Of a DNA stretch of 42,440 nucleotides, positions 40,921 through 42,440 are shown piece by piece. A model generated the notes under the pieces. That model ran no database searches, was not told the DNA's origin, and was given only the letters and a program-made list of their open reading frames with translations. Position numbers and translations under genes: made by a program. Source of the stretch: Bacteroidales bacterium (GTDB lineage: Bacteria > Bacteroidota > Bacteroidia > Bacteroidales > Muribaculaceae); NCBI GenBank assembly GCA_004557385.1, contig SFEA01000019.1, positions 1 to 42,440 on the forward strand, written 5' to 3'. The stretch's first letter is position 1; every line of letters starts with the position of its first letter.

Positions 40921-42021
40921 ATGGAACATCCCGAGAACAGCGAAGAATATGCAGGCTTGACCGTAAACAAAGGCGTTCAACAGCCGCCAATGACCAACCC
41001 TTATCTCAACTTCAAGGCGCGTCCGCGTCGCCGAACGCTCACCGCAGCCGACTATGTGGAAGGCATACGCAAGGGCGACGTCACACTGCTGTCGCAAGCG
41101 GTGACGCTGGTCGAAAGCCAGCGCAGCGAGCATCAGGCATTGGCGCAGGAGGTGATTGAGAAGTGCTTGCCCTACACAGGCAACTCGAAGCGCATAGGCA
41201 TCACCGGCGTGCCGGGTGCCGGCAAGAGCACGTCGATTGACGTGTTTGGGCTGCATGTGCTCAAGCAGGGCGGCAAACTGGCTGTGCTTGCCATCGACCC
41301 GAGCAGCGAGCGCTCAAACGGCTCGATTTTGGGCGACAAGACCCGCATGGAGAAGCTCTCTACCCAGCCTAACGCATTCATTCGTCCCAGTCCGTCGGCT
41401 GGTTCGCTGGGCGGCGTGGCTCGCAAGACCCGCGAAACCATTGTGCTGTGCGAAGCTGCCGGATACGACAACATCTTTGTTGAAACCGTGGGCGTGGGAC
41501 AGAGCGAAACGGCTGTCCACTCGATGGTAGATTTCTTCCTGCTCATTCAGCTTGCCGGCACCGGCGACGAGCTGCAGGGCATTAAGCGCGGCATCATGGA
41601 GATGGCTGACGGCATTGTCATAAACAAATGCGACGGCGACAACGTGGAGCGTGCCAAGCTGGCTGCTGCGCAGTTCCGCAGCGCGCTGCACCTGTTCCCG
41701 CTGCCTCCAAGCGGTTGGACTCCGAAGGTGCTCACCTATTCAGGCTACTACGAGCTGGGCATCGATGAGGTGTGGAACATGATTGACCAGTATTTTGCAT
41801 TCGTGCGCAAGTCGGGCTACTTCGACGAGCGTCGACGCGAACAAGAAAAATATTGGATGTATGAAACCATCAACGAGCAGCTGAAACGCAATTTCTACAC
41901 CGACCCCGTGATTGAGGAGATGCTTCAGGCAAAAAAGCAGATGGTGCTTTCGGCTCGCCAAAGCTCGTTTGTGGCAGCCAGCGAGGTGCTCGACTATTAT
42001 TTCCAAAAACTCAAGAAATAA
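40921..42021 (+). CDS. meaB: Methylmalonyl-CoA mutase-associated GTPase
   Basis: A 366-residue cytoplasmic G3E-type GTPase (MeaB/ArgK) that loads and protects the B12 cofactor of methylmalonyl-CoA mutase, used in propionate formation from succinate. It has the P-loop GVPGAGKST (96-104), the switch-like region SSERSNGSILGDKTRM, the VETVGVGQSET G3 motif, the NKCDGDN G4 motif and a helical C-terminal dimerisation arm. Length matches the family. The mutase subunits are not in the window. The gene is followed by a hairpin at 42048-42081. Confidence 0.96.
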   Translation: MEHPENSEEYAGLTVNKGVQQPPMTNPYLNFKARPRRRTLTAADYVEGIRKGDVTLLSQAVTLVESQRSEHQALAQEVIEKCLPYTGNSKRIGITGVPGAGKSTSIDVFGLHVLKQGGKLAVLAIDPSSERSNGSILGDKTRMEKLSTQPNAFIRPSPSAGSLGGVARKTRETIVLCEAAGYDNIFVETVGVGQSETAVHSMVDFFLLIQLAGTGDELQGIKRGIMEMADGIVINKCDGDNVERAKLAAAQFRSALHLFPLPPSGWTPKVLTYSGYYELGIDEVWNMIDQYFAFVRKSGYFDERRREQEKYWMYETINEQLKRNFYTDPVIEEMLQAKKQMVLSARQSSFVAASEVLDYYFQKLKK

Positions 42022-42047
42022 CGCTGCTTACCCATGGCTTCGCATAC

Positions 42048-42081
42048 CCCGGCTGCCAATGCAACTGCGTTGGCAGCCGGG
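42048..42081 (+). terminator. Hairpin after meaB
   Basis: A 12-bp perfect stem (cccggctgccaa with ttggcagccggg) has a ten-base loop and lies 26 bases after the stop. No T-run follows. Confidence 0.65.
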
Positions 42082-42440
42082 ATTGCATAAGCCTCTCGCA
42101 GCGAACACAGATAAATCTTTTATATCAAATTAACCTGTGTGAGCCAATCACTCGTCTGCAACCGCGCCGCGGTTGTTGTCTCTAGGCTTCTCGGCTTTCC
42201 CTACGTAGCCGGCTGCGCTGCGCTCGCCGTCAACGCAGGGTTATTGATATTGCAACCGCTCGCGCGGTTGTGCACGCTGTGTGCCGTCTGAGGGAGATGT
42301 GATGCGATGCTGTTAGGGCGTACGGCGACCGCAGCGAGGAAGTGCCATCGGAGATGGCAAACCATGCATAACCGCTGGTGGAGCGATAGCGCAACCTGCG
42401 GGGAGCGGATACCTCACTATCATTCGGCGTCGAAGATGTC
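42082..42440. other. GC-rich non-coding tail with repeated palindromes
   Basis: No gene is supported to the window end. It holds two related palindromes, 42159-42175 (caaccgcgccgcggttg) and 42253-42270 (caaccgctcgcgcggttg). The text between and after them has a composition unlike coding DNA here and resembles a dispersed intergenic repeat. The motif gcggttgcagac recurs on the other strand near 24476-24487. Confidence 0.5.

Overview
This window looks like a chromosomal segment from a Bacteroidales bacterium, probably a gut Muribaculaceae-type organism; the family-level placement is inference. The evidence is: starts without Shine-Dalgarno sequences; repeated Bacteroidetes-type promoter boxes (TAnnTTTG, often with TTG about 20 nt upstream); a PorZ-like type IX secretion protein; a GH92 mannosidase; a Ser-type sulfatase; a tandem DUF1573 pair; and a DUF4143 ATPase. 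No phage, plasmid or insertion-sequence genes were recognised.

Layout. 1-2535: the end of purD, a multi-pass membrane protein, and a broken pdxB that carries an apparent internal deletion plus frameshift. 2708-11524: the most interesting part, a tightly packed six-gene operon encoding a vWA-like lipoprotein, a four-helix membrane protein, a tubulin/FtsZ-like protein, an 1143-residue protein with a C-terminal actin/Hsp70-type ATPase domain, a membrane-anchored coiled-coil protein, and a zinc-ribbon membrane protein. It reads as an envelope-linked system that pairs a tubulin-fold and an actin-fold NTPase. 11653-13955: manC, an AT-rich acyltransferase that looks acquired, and tRNA-Pro(CGG). 13996-18082 (minus strand): a small membrane-anchored protein, a PorZ-like propeller protein and an acyltransferase. 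18193-29221 (plus strand): an acyltransferase, an EamA transporter, a Na/Pi cotransporter with a PhoU-like tail, SufE, a POT peptide transporter, a sulfatase and leuS. 29222-31954: a 32-bp-period repeat array, a TPR lipoprotein regulator, a long perfect hairpin and a small membrane protein. 32083-37487: a GH92 mannosidase (minus), then an Omp85-family barrel overlapped by a phosphoethanolamine-transferase-like protein. 37634-42440: a second 32-bp-period array in front of a DUF4143 ATPase, two DUF1573 proteins, meaB, and a non-coding GC-rich tail with repeated palindromes.

Together the ordinary genes serve purine and vitamin B6 synthesis, GDP-mannose supply, envelope and LPS decoration, type IX secretion, host glycan use, peptide and phosphate uptake, Fe-S assembly and propionate metabolism. 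The 2757-11524 operon fits none of these pathways and is the main candidate for an undescribed system.
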